The notes beneath the pieces are model-generated. The model was not told the DNA's origin, made no database searches, and saw only the letters and a list, made by a program, of their open reading frames with translations. From positions 5,030,029 to 5,094,028 of the forward strand of contig CM029121.1 in NCBI GenBank assembly GCA_016859345.1: 64,000 bases of DNA. Direction: 5' to 3'. This document shows positions 56,095-61,030 of the stretch, in pieces; the first letter of the stretch is position 1, and the number at the start of each line of letters is the position of its first letter. The translations under genes were made by a program, and so were the position numbers. Source of the DNA: Istiophorus platypterus (lineage: Eukaryota; Chordata; Actinopteri; Istiophoriformes; Istiophoridae).

Positions 56095-58374
56095 GTAGAT
56101 ATATATGTTAGCATGCCACCAACAGCGCAACAGAAAATTAAAAAAAATCAAAACAACAAATTCTGTATCAGAGCACTAAAAGACCAGTAGTTGCAATTTT
56201 TCCTGTACAAGCTCAATAATAGTAACAATAAAAATAAGTTTCATTAAAAAATGAATAATGAACAAATGAAATGCCTTGTATCCTTAAAGAAACGTTTTAG
56301 ATATTAAAATGTTTATTCAGCCTATGAGTGACTGTTCCAGGTCATTCCTGCATATCTCAGGCATTTACATTAGCTTCCAACAAATCAGCCTGTAACTGTG
56401 TTTCAGGTGTGTCAGGTCTGGAAGCAGCAGGAGGGGGTCCAGAGAAGGACCGGTCCTGCCTCTTCATCTTGAACTCCGGCTGCCCCACAGGCTCCAGTCG
56501 CCCCACAGCCCAGGTCTTACCCGTCCAAACTGATCCAGTTCCTCCTCTCCCTTCCTCCTGCTCCTCCCACCACCCTTTTGGTCTCCCACAGGCTCCCTAC
56601 CACTCAACGACCACCTACCCCCAGACCCTCCTTTCACCGGTCTCGAACCCAGCACGTATCCTGGCCTCCCCACGCAAGCCCCGACCCCCTCCACTGTGCT
56701 CGGAGGACAGGACTAAGCCCCTGGGCTCGGGTCTGCCTGCTGCTGCTGCAGGCTTCAGTCCAGGGCTCAGCGTGGGGATGGGGATGAGGCTGGAGAGCCT
56801 TTTTCCTGGGCTGAACATGGATGGCTCCTCTGCGCTCCAGGACGCGGTTGTCTGTCGCGGCCTGGCAGGAAGTGCTGTGGGTCTAATGGTGGAAACCAGT
56901 TCAGCTCTGACCTCCACCTCCAACAGCCTCCATCATGTCTCCCACCCTCCACTCCACTTCCACCTCTCATCCTCCTCATCCCCCTCTCCATCTGGGTACT
57001 ACTCTTTCCCTCCTAGCTCCTCTTCCTCCTCTTCCTCCTTCTCTTCTTTCTCCTCCTCCTGTCCCTCCACAAAGTCTGGCTCACAGTCTGGGCAGTCTGG
57101 TGGAGGTGGCTTTGTTTCAATGGCAACCGCCAGCAGTGTTCCCGTGGCTGCAGTACCCGGCAACACTTACTTCCCTCCCCAGCCTACCTCCAGTCCCTCC
57201 CCTTCCCTGTCCTCTGCCTCCTCATTGGATCAAAGTCCAGGACACACCCCTTCCATGTGTGTTTGCAGCTCCTGCGGTTGTCGGGGGAGCTGCGGTGCTT
57301 ACGGGGCGATGCCTGGATATGCTGCGGCTGGCTACCTGCAGCCGTTCTCAGCTGGCCCCTCCCTCTTCACCCTGGGTCCTCTGCTCCATCTCAGCCCCCT
57401 GTTAGCCTCATCCAGCGCCACTGGCACCGGAGCCACGCCCTTCTCCTACCCGATGATGATGCCTCCGCCCCTTTACCGCCACAGCCATGTGTCGCACGAC
57501 CAGCAGCAGGGCTTTGGCTTCTACCAGCCCCATGGCATCATGGGAAACGGTGGCCAGAAACGGGCAGTGGGGAGCCTGTCATGTTATAACTGCGGTGCCA
57601 ATGGACACAGAGCAGAGGACTGCAAACAGCCGCCCATGGATTCAGCACAGCAAGGTAAGTGAACAAGTGACGCGATAAATGAGTACGAGTCGGCAGTTTG
57701 CCACAGCAACTTTTTCCCATAATTATAATCTTGGATTTACAAATCAATCAGAAATAAATTAATTATTTTGAACGTAAAGATGCATCACAAAACTGATGGT
57801 TACATTTGTCAAATAACAATTTCGTTCACTTAGTACATTTTAACTACATTTTAAAAGGTAACGGTCAATTTTTCTTCTATTGTTATTATTCCTCTAATGT
57901 TTTTTGCAAGGTTGTTAGTAGGAATATTCTCAGTGTGACTGAACTACTAAAAGATCAAATAATAGGTTAGAGTTAGGGGTTAGAGTTAGGGCTCTGTTCC
58001 TGATTGGTTAATATAATGAGATTGTGAACTTGCATTTTCAACTTTTTTATTCTTACATCAAAAATGCTAAAATTATAACCACAACTGTATTTTATGCACA
58101 ACAATTGATTAACAGAAGAGTGTTTTTAGATATTAATCTACCATAACACTGTATGGCAAATATACAAAAAATAATTTAAAAAAAAAATTACACAGAGTCT
58201 AATTACCTACTGTATATTCCACTTATGCATCACATCAAACAAAACTTTACACACAGAAAATAAAACTTAAATACCTTCAGCTTCCACTTCAACTGTTTTT
58301 GTCTGTTGTGTTTCGTAGGGACATTTCGACTGAAGTACACTCCTCACTCTGACAGTAAGGACTCAGGGGACTAA
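31024..58374 (+). CDS. zcchc14: zcchc14, zinc finger CCHC domain-containing protein 14 (14 coding exons)
   Basis: ZCCHC14 is an RNA-binding adaptor that recruits TENT4 non-canonical poly(A) polymerases, giving mixed tails that protect mRNAs; its SAM domain recognises a CNGGN-type stem-loop (established for the mammalian protein). The reconstruction joins 14 exons in phase into about 1170 residues. In order: conserved N-terminal block 1-165; Cys/His-rich linker 166-232; poly-Pro exon 233-310 (16 Pro at 269-284); PX-like segment about 312-400 (FEVSWSDGFVLSVV, LTALPCHVLQHH); Ser/Gln/His-rich region about 447-596; SAM domain about 597-655 (GILDWLRKLRLHKYYPVFKQ); Ser/Pro-rich region; Cys cluster CVCSSCGCRGSCG; knuckle CYNCGANGHRAEDC (1129-1142); and tail GTFRLKYTPHSDSKDSGD. 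The tail, SAM domain and N-terminus match human ZCCHC14 from memory. It is longer than the 949-residue human form I recall, mainly through low-complexity sequence. The start at 31024 has A at -3 and G at +4. The related ZCCHC2 is less likely because of the SAM domain and the exact tail. Confidence 0.95.
31519..32903 (+). other. zcchc14: zcchc14 intron 1
   Basis: GT...AG bounded, 1.4 kb. The 5' part retains moderate GC; no repeat or RNA gene is recognised. Confidence 0.8.
32904..33104 (+). CDS. zcchc14: zcchc14 coding exon 2
   Basis: 67 codons between gttccag and CGG|gtaggg, phase 0 at both ends. It encodes VSSGGAGKAQAIGTDRAHPE and later CQPCHRHCTCWHR. The Cys/His cluster occupies the place of a CPACHK motif in the human protein (from memory). 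This exon is less conserved than its neighbours; the call rests on phase, splice sites and that cluster. Confidence 0.8.
33515..33700 (+). repeat. Dispersed fish repeat ending 'tggtggaggtaataa'
   Basis: The order 'ccgccaagtttggtgcaaat', 'tggttcagtacttttttcac', 'aatcctgctgaaaaatagac', 'acaaacaaagacaagtgaaa' and 'catagcctccctggtggagg' matches, from memory, a very common teleost repeat tail. Non-coding, class uncertain. Confidence 0.6.
35727..35861. repeat. Interrupted TG/TCTG and CT microsatellite
   Basis: TG run, then TCTGTG units, a second TG run (35783-35803) and a CT run (35841-35861) in zcchc14 intron 2. Confidence 0.93.
36380..36630 (-). repeat. Dispersed repeat, inverse relative of 18555-18800 and 42600-42930
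   Basis: The block 'ggcagacggacaaagttggc' and 'aacttagtggagcagctaaa' is the inverse of 'gttgctagctttgtctgc' at 42711; it ends near 'aggagctaaaaggagagag'. The short + frame here is chance. Confidence 0.5.
37628..37760 (+). repeat. Duplicated block, copy A
   Basis: Shares with 39211-39330 an almost uninterrupted run of about 75 bp (from 'agcacatacaatatgttg' through 'cctattatatgtgtgcttta'), differing by one inserted G, followed by related sequence to 'gtcagaatta'. Confidence 0.85.
39211..39330 (+). repeat. Duplicated block, copy B
   Basis: Direct repeat of 37628-37760 in the same orientation, 1.6 kb downstream in the same intron. Upstream of it, 39060-39200 has a 'gtagcatttagcagctaaag' motif shared with other fish repeats, so both may be ends of a mobile element. 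Confidence 0.85.
40385..40619 (+). CDS. zcchc14: zcchc14 coding exon 3 with poly-proline run
   Basis: Entry after tgtactccag in phase 0 reads SQTREIGTVSGLGSGVTMGQ, then 16 consecutive Pro (40493-40540), then HLPLSLHAGQGLDAAVQKTH, and ends AAAG|gtgagc in phase 1. Two other frames are open across the same bases and give Leu- or Ser-rich peptides. Only this frame joins both the previous exon (phase 0) and exon 4 (needing two bases). An acceptor two bases later (after ccagag) would break the frame. Confidence 0.8.
40770..40827. repeat. TATG tetranucleotide array
   Basis: About 14 perfect TATG units, 150 nt after exon 3. Confidence 0.97.
41050..41205 (+). repeat. Dispersed fish repeat, 'gtgaggac / gttaaggttaggg' family, copy 3
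   Basis: It carries 'atgtgaggacattttaac', 'agagggtcattttagggtta' and 'ggtcctcacaactttgcgtg' and is bounded by TG tracts on both sides. It lies in zcchc14 intron 3 and belongs to the same family as 6826-7080 and 28142-28310. Confidence 0.6.
41777..41887. repeat. TG, TA and GA compound microsatellite
   Basis: TG (41777-41800), 33 uninterrupted AT units (41803-41868) and GA (41871-41887). Long perfect TA runs are strongly cruciform-prone. Confidence 0.97.
42430..42930 (+). repeat. Dispersed repeat with internal partial duplication
   Basis: Blocks at 42433-42492 and 42622-42690 are alike (ttttagctctgcttggtctg with 'acaccttggaaaaatg', against ttttagatctgttttgattt with 'acaccttaaaaaaaaatc'). Then come 'tagttgctagctttgtctgc' and a 'ggttgatgagag' block shared with 18555-18800. 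Non-coding. Confidence 0.5.
44957..45060 (+). repeat. Fish 'tcaatccaactttatttgtg' repeat
   Basis: Reads 'gatcaatccaactttatttg', 'gagtgttttacagacggctg' and 'aaaagctgataagacagcac', the familiar fish element with an actttatttatatagcac core and a 'gtgctttacaga' part. Non-coding. Confidence 0.6.
45062..45408. mobile_element. hAT-like short inverted-repeat element
   Basis: The left end 'taggactgtcctgaatacca' plus 'ggggctttgaagcttc' and the inverse of the right end ('tagggctgacgcaaatgctt' plus 'tgaggcttcaaatcttc') match over about 40 bp with mismatches. The 'agggctg' terminus resembles non-autonomous hAT elements of fish. No coding capacity. Confidence 0.55.
45653..45702. repeat. TA microsatellite
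   Basis: About 25 uninterrupted TA units in zcchc14 intron 3. Confidence 0.97.
46682..46752 (+). CDS. zcchc14: zcchc14 coding exon 4
   Basis: After tttctttcag, two bases complete an Ala codon, then VIERVMLRGVTHKSEDTNEY and VFE, donor GAG|gtcagt. This corresponds to the V-E-K-I-D-L-K-G start of the PX-like segment in human ZCCHC14 (from memory). 71 nt, leaves in phase 0. It is too short to show as a stand-alone open frame. Confidence 0.9.
46953..47024 (+). CDS. zcchc14: zcchc14 coding exon 5
   Basis: After ctgctcctccag: 24 codons VSWSDGFVLSVVRTQQEVTE then LLSQ, donor CAG|gtcagg. It matches the W-S-D-x-S/F-x-x-S-V and E-V-T-E-(F/L)-(I/L)-S block of the family. Phase 0 at both ends; the intron before it is only 200 nt. 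Confidence 0.92.
47025..47559 (+). other. zcchc14: zcchc14 intron 5
   Basis: 535 nt, gtcagg...taag. AT-rich; nothing recognised. Confidence 0.8.
47560..47627 (+). CDS. zcchc14: zcchc14 coding exon 6
   Basis: After ctttctaag it reads LSQAFPDEGVEKFHPQSIEL and DP, then two bases of an Arg codon before gttaga. The aligned human part is L-C-Q-L-Y-P-E-E followed by D-L-D (from memory). 68 nt, leaves in phase 2. Confidence 0.88.
47628..48782 (+). other. zcchc14: zcchc14 intron 6
   Basis: 1.16 kb, gttaga...caag. No recognised repeat or RNA gene; the frame upstream of exon 7 is open by chance. Confidence 0.75.
48783..48940 (+). CDS. zcchc14: zcchc14 coding exon 7
   Basis: One base completes Arg, then CLTALPCHVLQHHSVQLFFT and a Pro/Ser-rich stretch to SSS, donor TCTA|gtaagt. 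LxxLPxHVL is the end of the PX-like segment in the human protein. Leaves in phase 1. The acceptor is a plain accaag with a modest pyrimidine tract. Confidence 0.88.
48941..50500 (+). other. zcchc14: zcchc14 intron 7
   Basis: 1.56 kb. Contains a TG-rich tract (49587-49660), an ATTTT-type run (49870-49890) and a four-unit telomere-like GGGTTA array (50403-50428), 72 nt before exon 8. Confidence 0.78.
50403..50428 (+). repeat. Telomere-like (GGGTTA)4 array
   Basis: Four perfect GGGTTA units plus GG, inside intron 7 and 72 nt upstream of exon 8. The motif equals the vertebrate telomere unit, but four copies can also come from the 'gttagggttag' dispersed fish repeats. Confidence 0.95.
50501..50537 (+). 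CDS. zcchc14: zcchc14 coding exon 8 (micro-exon)
   Basis: A 37-nt exon between cttctcacag and AACAG|gtaaga. In phase it reads NLGCMVQYRGAN and leaves two bases for an Arg codon. It is too short for an open-frame search; it is supported by strong splice sites and by restoring the frame between exons 7 and 9. The intron after it is only 82 nt. Confidence 0.75.
50620..51154 (+). CDS. zcchc14: zcchc14 coding exon 9 (Ser/Gln/His-rich region and start of SAM domain)
   Basis: After attctttcag it reads AVYRVASVQPVISTHSSVLT, a Pro-rich part, then SHSQ/SQSH-type repeats (about 50860-51060), and ends with EQNGILDWLRKLRLHKYYPV and FKQLTMEE, the first half of the SAM domain and almost identical to human. 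Donor GAG|gtgggt, phase 0. Confidence 0.95.
51357..51445 (+). CDS. zcchc14: zcchc14 coding exon 10 (SAM domain, second half)
   Basis: After ccttcag: FLALTEEDLNKYDLTQGAKK then KLKTQLELQ and two bases of a Lys/Asn codon, donor AA|gtcagt. It completes the SAM helix bundle begun in exon 9. 89 nt, phase 2. Confidence 0.95.
51699..52181. mobile_element. Foldback/MITE-type element, better preserved copy
   Basis: It starts ttcaacattttgggaagtac and ends in the inverse, ...gtgttgaa. Left and right arms of roughly 110 bp are inverted copies: left 'gtgagaaggttgatagcacc' and 'gctagagcc' match the reverse complement of the right arm ('gtgagaagactgaaaccac', 'gctagggcc'). The middle (about 51840-52040) is non-coding. 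It lies in zcchc14 intron 10. A non-autonomous DNA transposon is the simplest reading; the mobilising transposase is unknown to me. Confidence 0.72.
52333..52375. repeat. Perfect 20-bp stem-loop with 3-nt loop
   Basis: Bases 52333-52352 and 52356-52375 are exact reverse complements around the loop ATG (52353-52355). It lies between the foldback element and the Tc1-like remnant in zcchc14 intron 10. The loop is too small for a usual microRNA precursor; a recent palindromic duplication or mobile-element footprint is likelier. Confidence 0.92.
52600..53252 (-). pseudogene. Tc1-like transposase remnant with one terminal repeat
   Basis: On the minus strand, about 52590-52690 reads KQPTRPTHLWEPLQQCWDEL then SEQCFISVVERT, the C-terminal part of a Tc1-like transposase, preceded by a broken Q-S-P-D block (about 52750). 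The + strand end at 53227-53252 (ttttctaaaacttttgacca then atagtg) resembles the family's terminal repeat. Frameshifts and stops make it inactive, and no matching left terminal repeat was found. Confidence 0.75.
54835..54929 (+). CDS. zcchc14: zcchc14 coding exon 11 (tandem acceptor)
   Basis: Reads (K)EMKMEKRSCSGIARVTPSNH and MGPSMHTTSTA, donor GCAG|gtaccc, phase 1. The acceptor is a cccagcag NAGNAG pair: use of the first AG (exon from 54832) would replace Lys by Asn-Arg and keep the frame. The second was chosen because Lys-Glu follows the SAM domain in the human protein (from memory). Confidence 0.88.
55224..55376 (+). CDS. zcchc14: zcchc14 coding exon 12
   Basis: After atttcag it completes Gly and reads ELRVEVDAVPHHHPISTDSS with a Ser-rich run and STFDRSRDIHR, donor AGGC|gtaagc, phase 1. 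E-L-R-V-E-V is conserved with human ZCCHC14. The frame stays open past the donor to 55417, but splicing to exon 13 restores the family sequence. Confidence 0.9.
55377..56406 (+). other. zcchc14: zcchc14 intron 12
   Basis: 1.03 kb, gtaagc...tttcag. It carries an ATATAC-type microsatellite at 56039-56108 and otherwise AT-rich DNA. Confidence 0.8.
56039..56108. repeat. ATATAC-type microsatellite
   Basis: Alternating TATACA/TATATA units ending 'acatatacagtagatatatatg', in zcchc14 intron 12. Confidence 0.93.
56407..57654 (+). CDS. zcchc14: zcchc14 coding exon 13 (large, with Cys cluster and CCHC knuckle)
   Basis: After gtttcag it reads VSGLEAAGGGPEKDRSCLF, then SSRPTAQVLPVQTDP (R-P-T-A-Q-V-L-P-V-Q is shared with human), a long Ser/Pro-rich region, a Cys cluster (about 57257-57300: CVCSSCGCRGSCG), a hydrophobic/aromatic stretch with FSAGPSLFTL, and the retroviral-type knuckle CYNCGANGHRAEDC at 57582-57623. 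Donor CAAG|gtaagt, phase 1. Upstream open codons before 56407 are intronic. Confidence 0.96.
57655..58318 (+). other. zcchc14: zcchc14 intron 13
   Basis: 664 nt, gtaagt...cgtag. It has a degenerate 'gttagagttagggg' stretch at 57963-57989; otherwise AT-rich. Confidence 0.8.
58319..58374 (+). CDS. zcchc14: zcchc14 coding exon 14, C-terminus
   Basis: After tgtttcgtag, two bases complete Gly, then TFRLKYTPHSDSKDSGD and TAA. The human protein ends with the same G-T-F-R-L-K-Y block and a short acidic tail (from memory). Too short to appear as a separate open frame. Confidence 0.96.
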
Positions 58375-60907
58375 ACGGCAGGAACAGCATTGGATTTGAA
58401 CTGTTATACTTTTGACACAACTGTACCTCATGTTCCTGCTGAAGCTAGCGGGCAGCAACCACAGAGCAGAGAAGAGACCTGCACACAGAAGGCCTGGGTC
58501 CAGGTGCAACAAGGCAGCATGGCTCTGTTTGAAGACTGCCGATCCGAGATCCGAGAGCAGAGACCTCTTTTATCCCCTGTAATTCTTTAAGGACAGATAG
58601 GAGAGGTGATATGAGGCTGGCAAACAAACATAGAGGAATGGTTGACATAGTCTGTGCCATCGGATGACTTCTAATCCCTCCTCAGTTCTCCTCAGATACA
58701 AACACAAGCTGTATCAGGAGAGGTAGCATTTGTAAACTGCTATAGTTTTCTTCAGAGAACTAACCGAAAACTCTGCCTCATCCACAGAAGAGACACTACA
58801 AATCAGCCATGTTACCTATAGTGGGGTATTATCAGAGGATCCCAGCTAAATGACTGAGCATTTATAGTCTTCTAGACAGTTCACAAACCAAAGGCACAGC
58901 ATTCCAGGATCCTGATAACTTCCTAGACACACAGTCAAGTGCATTTTTAACTTGTTCTAAATCATAAAACCCAGTTAAATTAACTTGTGATCTTATTGTG
59001 ACAGACTGGATACCTTGGATATACTTTATGTCCAAATCTCTGAATGCAAAAAGGAGCTCTAGCGTCATTTTCCCTTTGACTGAATCTGCCGGTAAAGAAC
59101 TTCTTGTATTACCTAGCTTTATAACCTCAATGACAGAGGAAAGCAGTTCTCTTGTATGTCCTGTGATCAGTTTGGCTCACTCCTGTCCATGGACAGCTTG
59201 TGACGTTCACTTAAAAGAGCTGTGTCCCATTTCCATACTACATACTAACTGTATGTACAGTAGTATGTAGTATATTCTAATTTTTATCGTACGTTTTGCA
59301 GTTGGTATACAAGAAGCCAATATTAGTTGAGATTTGGTTTTCAAATGGAGAAAAAGGTGGCAGACCAGCAAAGCACAAGGCAATTGTAAAACTTGATTTT
59401 GTTTTCAGAATATCAGCCCTGATATTTGTACAGGCATTCTTTGATTTGTTAGTGTGCCCTCCTTTTACCACATCTAAAATAATCGGACAATCAGCTTTGC
59501 AAATGTTTTGTTCGGAATGAAATACACACAACCTGTTTATGACACCTCAAGGATGCTCACAAAATGTTTAAACAACTTTTGTGTTTGTTTACAGTGACAC
59601 TCCACAAGGCAAATTTAATCTGATTCAGATCCTCTGAAGAAAATATTGAACCTGCTGCTCCACCCAAAAAATGATTTTGTTCCAGCCTCACAGTGACCAC
59701 AGTTAACAGTGCATAAAGGTGTTTGGTTTATTTTGTCAATTTTGCAACTACTTCAAAGTACACAACTATAGTGTTTTGCCTATAAAGGACTGATGATGTG
59801 TGACAATCGAAAACTCCAGTAACCAAACAGTAAACCATTTAAATGGTAAATAAAGTGTATCCATGACATTTCAACATATCTGTCAAGCCCTATGATCACA
59901 ACATTTCAGGATAGTAGAAGACACGAGAGTTGATTTCTGGGTTTCTAACAATATGTTTTTCATTTTTGTATATCATGATATATTCACCCACTATCAGTGG
60001 GCACCAGAACATCATAAGTATTGATGTGGATCATCAGAATGCCTCATTTAACAACTGACAGTAGTTTTTTGGCCAGTGAAGATAGCAAAGGAGACTCCAT
60101 GTGTTTCCTCGGGGAGAAGCTTTGAAAGGATTCAGGCCATGTTGGCTGTGTGTCAGGAAGAACATACTGGGCTAAGCAATCTGAACTTGGAGTATTTAGC
60201 GCCTGTGCTGAGACACAGAATGGACATCGTCATCTAAGTGTTCAGGGACAGATCCACCCTAGGAACTGGAATGCTCTTCAGCAGCTGAGGATCACAGATG
60301 GAAGCTGCCAGCCACCCTCTTGTCCATGTTACCCCTCTTCACAGTGCCTGGGGCAGAACCGATCCCTTTTGGACGATCTGCAGCTTCTCTACCTCTGAGC
60401 CAACCTGAGAGCAAAATGGCCTCCCGTGCCAAATGGTGTTCCTATCAGAATACAGACTAACAATATTAGCTCTGCGTTCTGAATATATCTCTGATTGTAG
60501 TTTACACCAGTGTTTCAGTGGCCATTCAAGATGGATAAACATTTCAAAATTTTCTATCACTTCAGTTTGATGATGTTGAGCTCAACCTATGTTAATCCCA
60601 GACTTGTTCTAACTCCGGGAGAGATGGACCTGCCTGTTTTTGTAATTAATATGTACAGCCTTTATGCCAGATTAAAGCCAGGACTGTTGAATTTTGGTAT
60701 TTGTAAAAATGTTCACAGTGTATTCAAGTGTCTGACTGTAAGTGAGATTCTGGGCAGGACCTAGTTTTACAGACACGAGGACAGCTGGTCCTTCAGATGA
60801 AACTACCTGGGCCCCTGGAGGGCACAGCTTAGGGACACTGGGTGTTTATTTAAAAATAGTAAATACTGAATGTTCAGTATTTATAACAACTTCTGTCTGT
60901 GGTTTAG

Positions 60908-60913
60908 AATAAA
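60908..60913 (+). other. zcchc14: Candidate polyadenylation signal AATAAA
   Basis: Canonical hexamer about 2.53 kb after the zcchc14 stop, followed 98 nt later by a second at 61011-61016. Confidence 0.5.
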
Positions 60914-61010
60914 GCCAGAAATGTTGGGCTCTGAACCAGCCAGCCCACAACTGTTCAGTTGAATGTTTATTTCAATCTCAACAGAGCAACTTTCTGGATG
61001 GGCGTGGCCG

Positions 61011-61016
61011 AATAAA
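61011..61016 (+). other. zcchc14: Candidate polyadenylation signal AATAAA
   Basis: Canonical hexamer. A GT-rich stretch (about 61150-61200) lies further downstream than usual for a downstream element, so the choice between the two signals is open. Confidence 0.45.
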
Positions 61017-61030
61017 GCGACATTTATCAG

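Larger units (their letters stand above)
58375..61030 (+). other. zcchc14: zcchc14 3' UTR (inferred extent)
   Basis: Non-coding sequence after the stop. Candidate polyadenylation signals are AATAAA at 59849-59854, 60908-60913 and 61011-61016; the last two, close together, are the likely main end, giving about 2.6 kb. A 12-bp inverted repeat lies at 59235-59246 / 59262-59273. Short open frames here have no family resemblance. Confidence 0.6.

Noticed and set aside
56464..57589. Extra frames over zcchc14 exon 13 (up to 156 codons)
   Set aside because: Only one frame contains the CCHC knuckle and joins both neighbours in phase.
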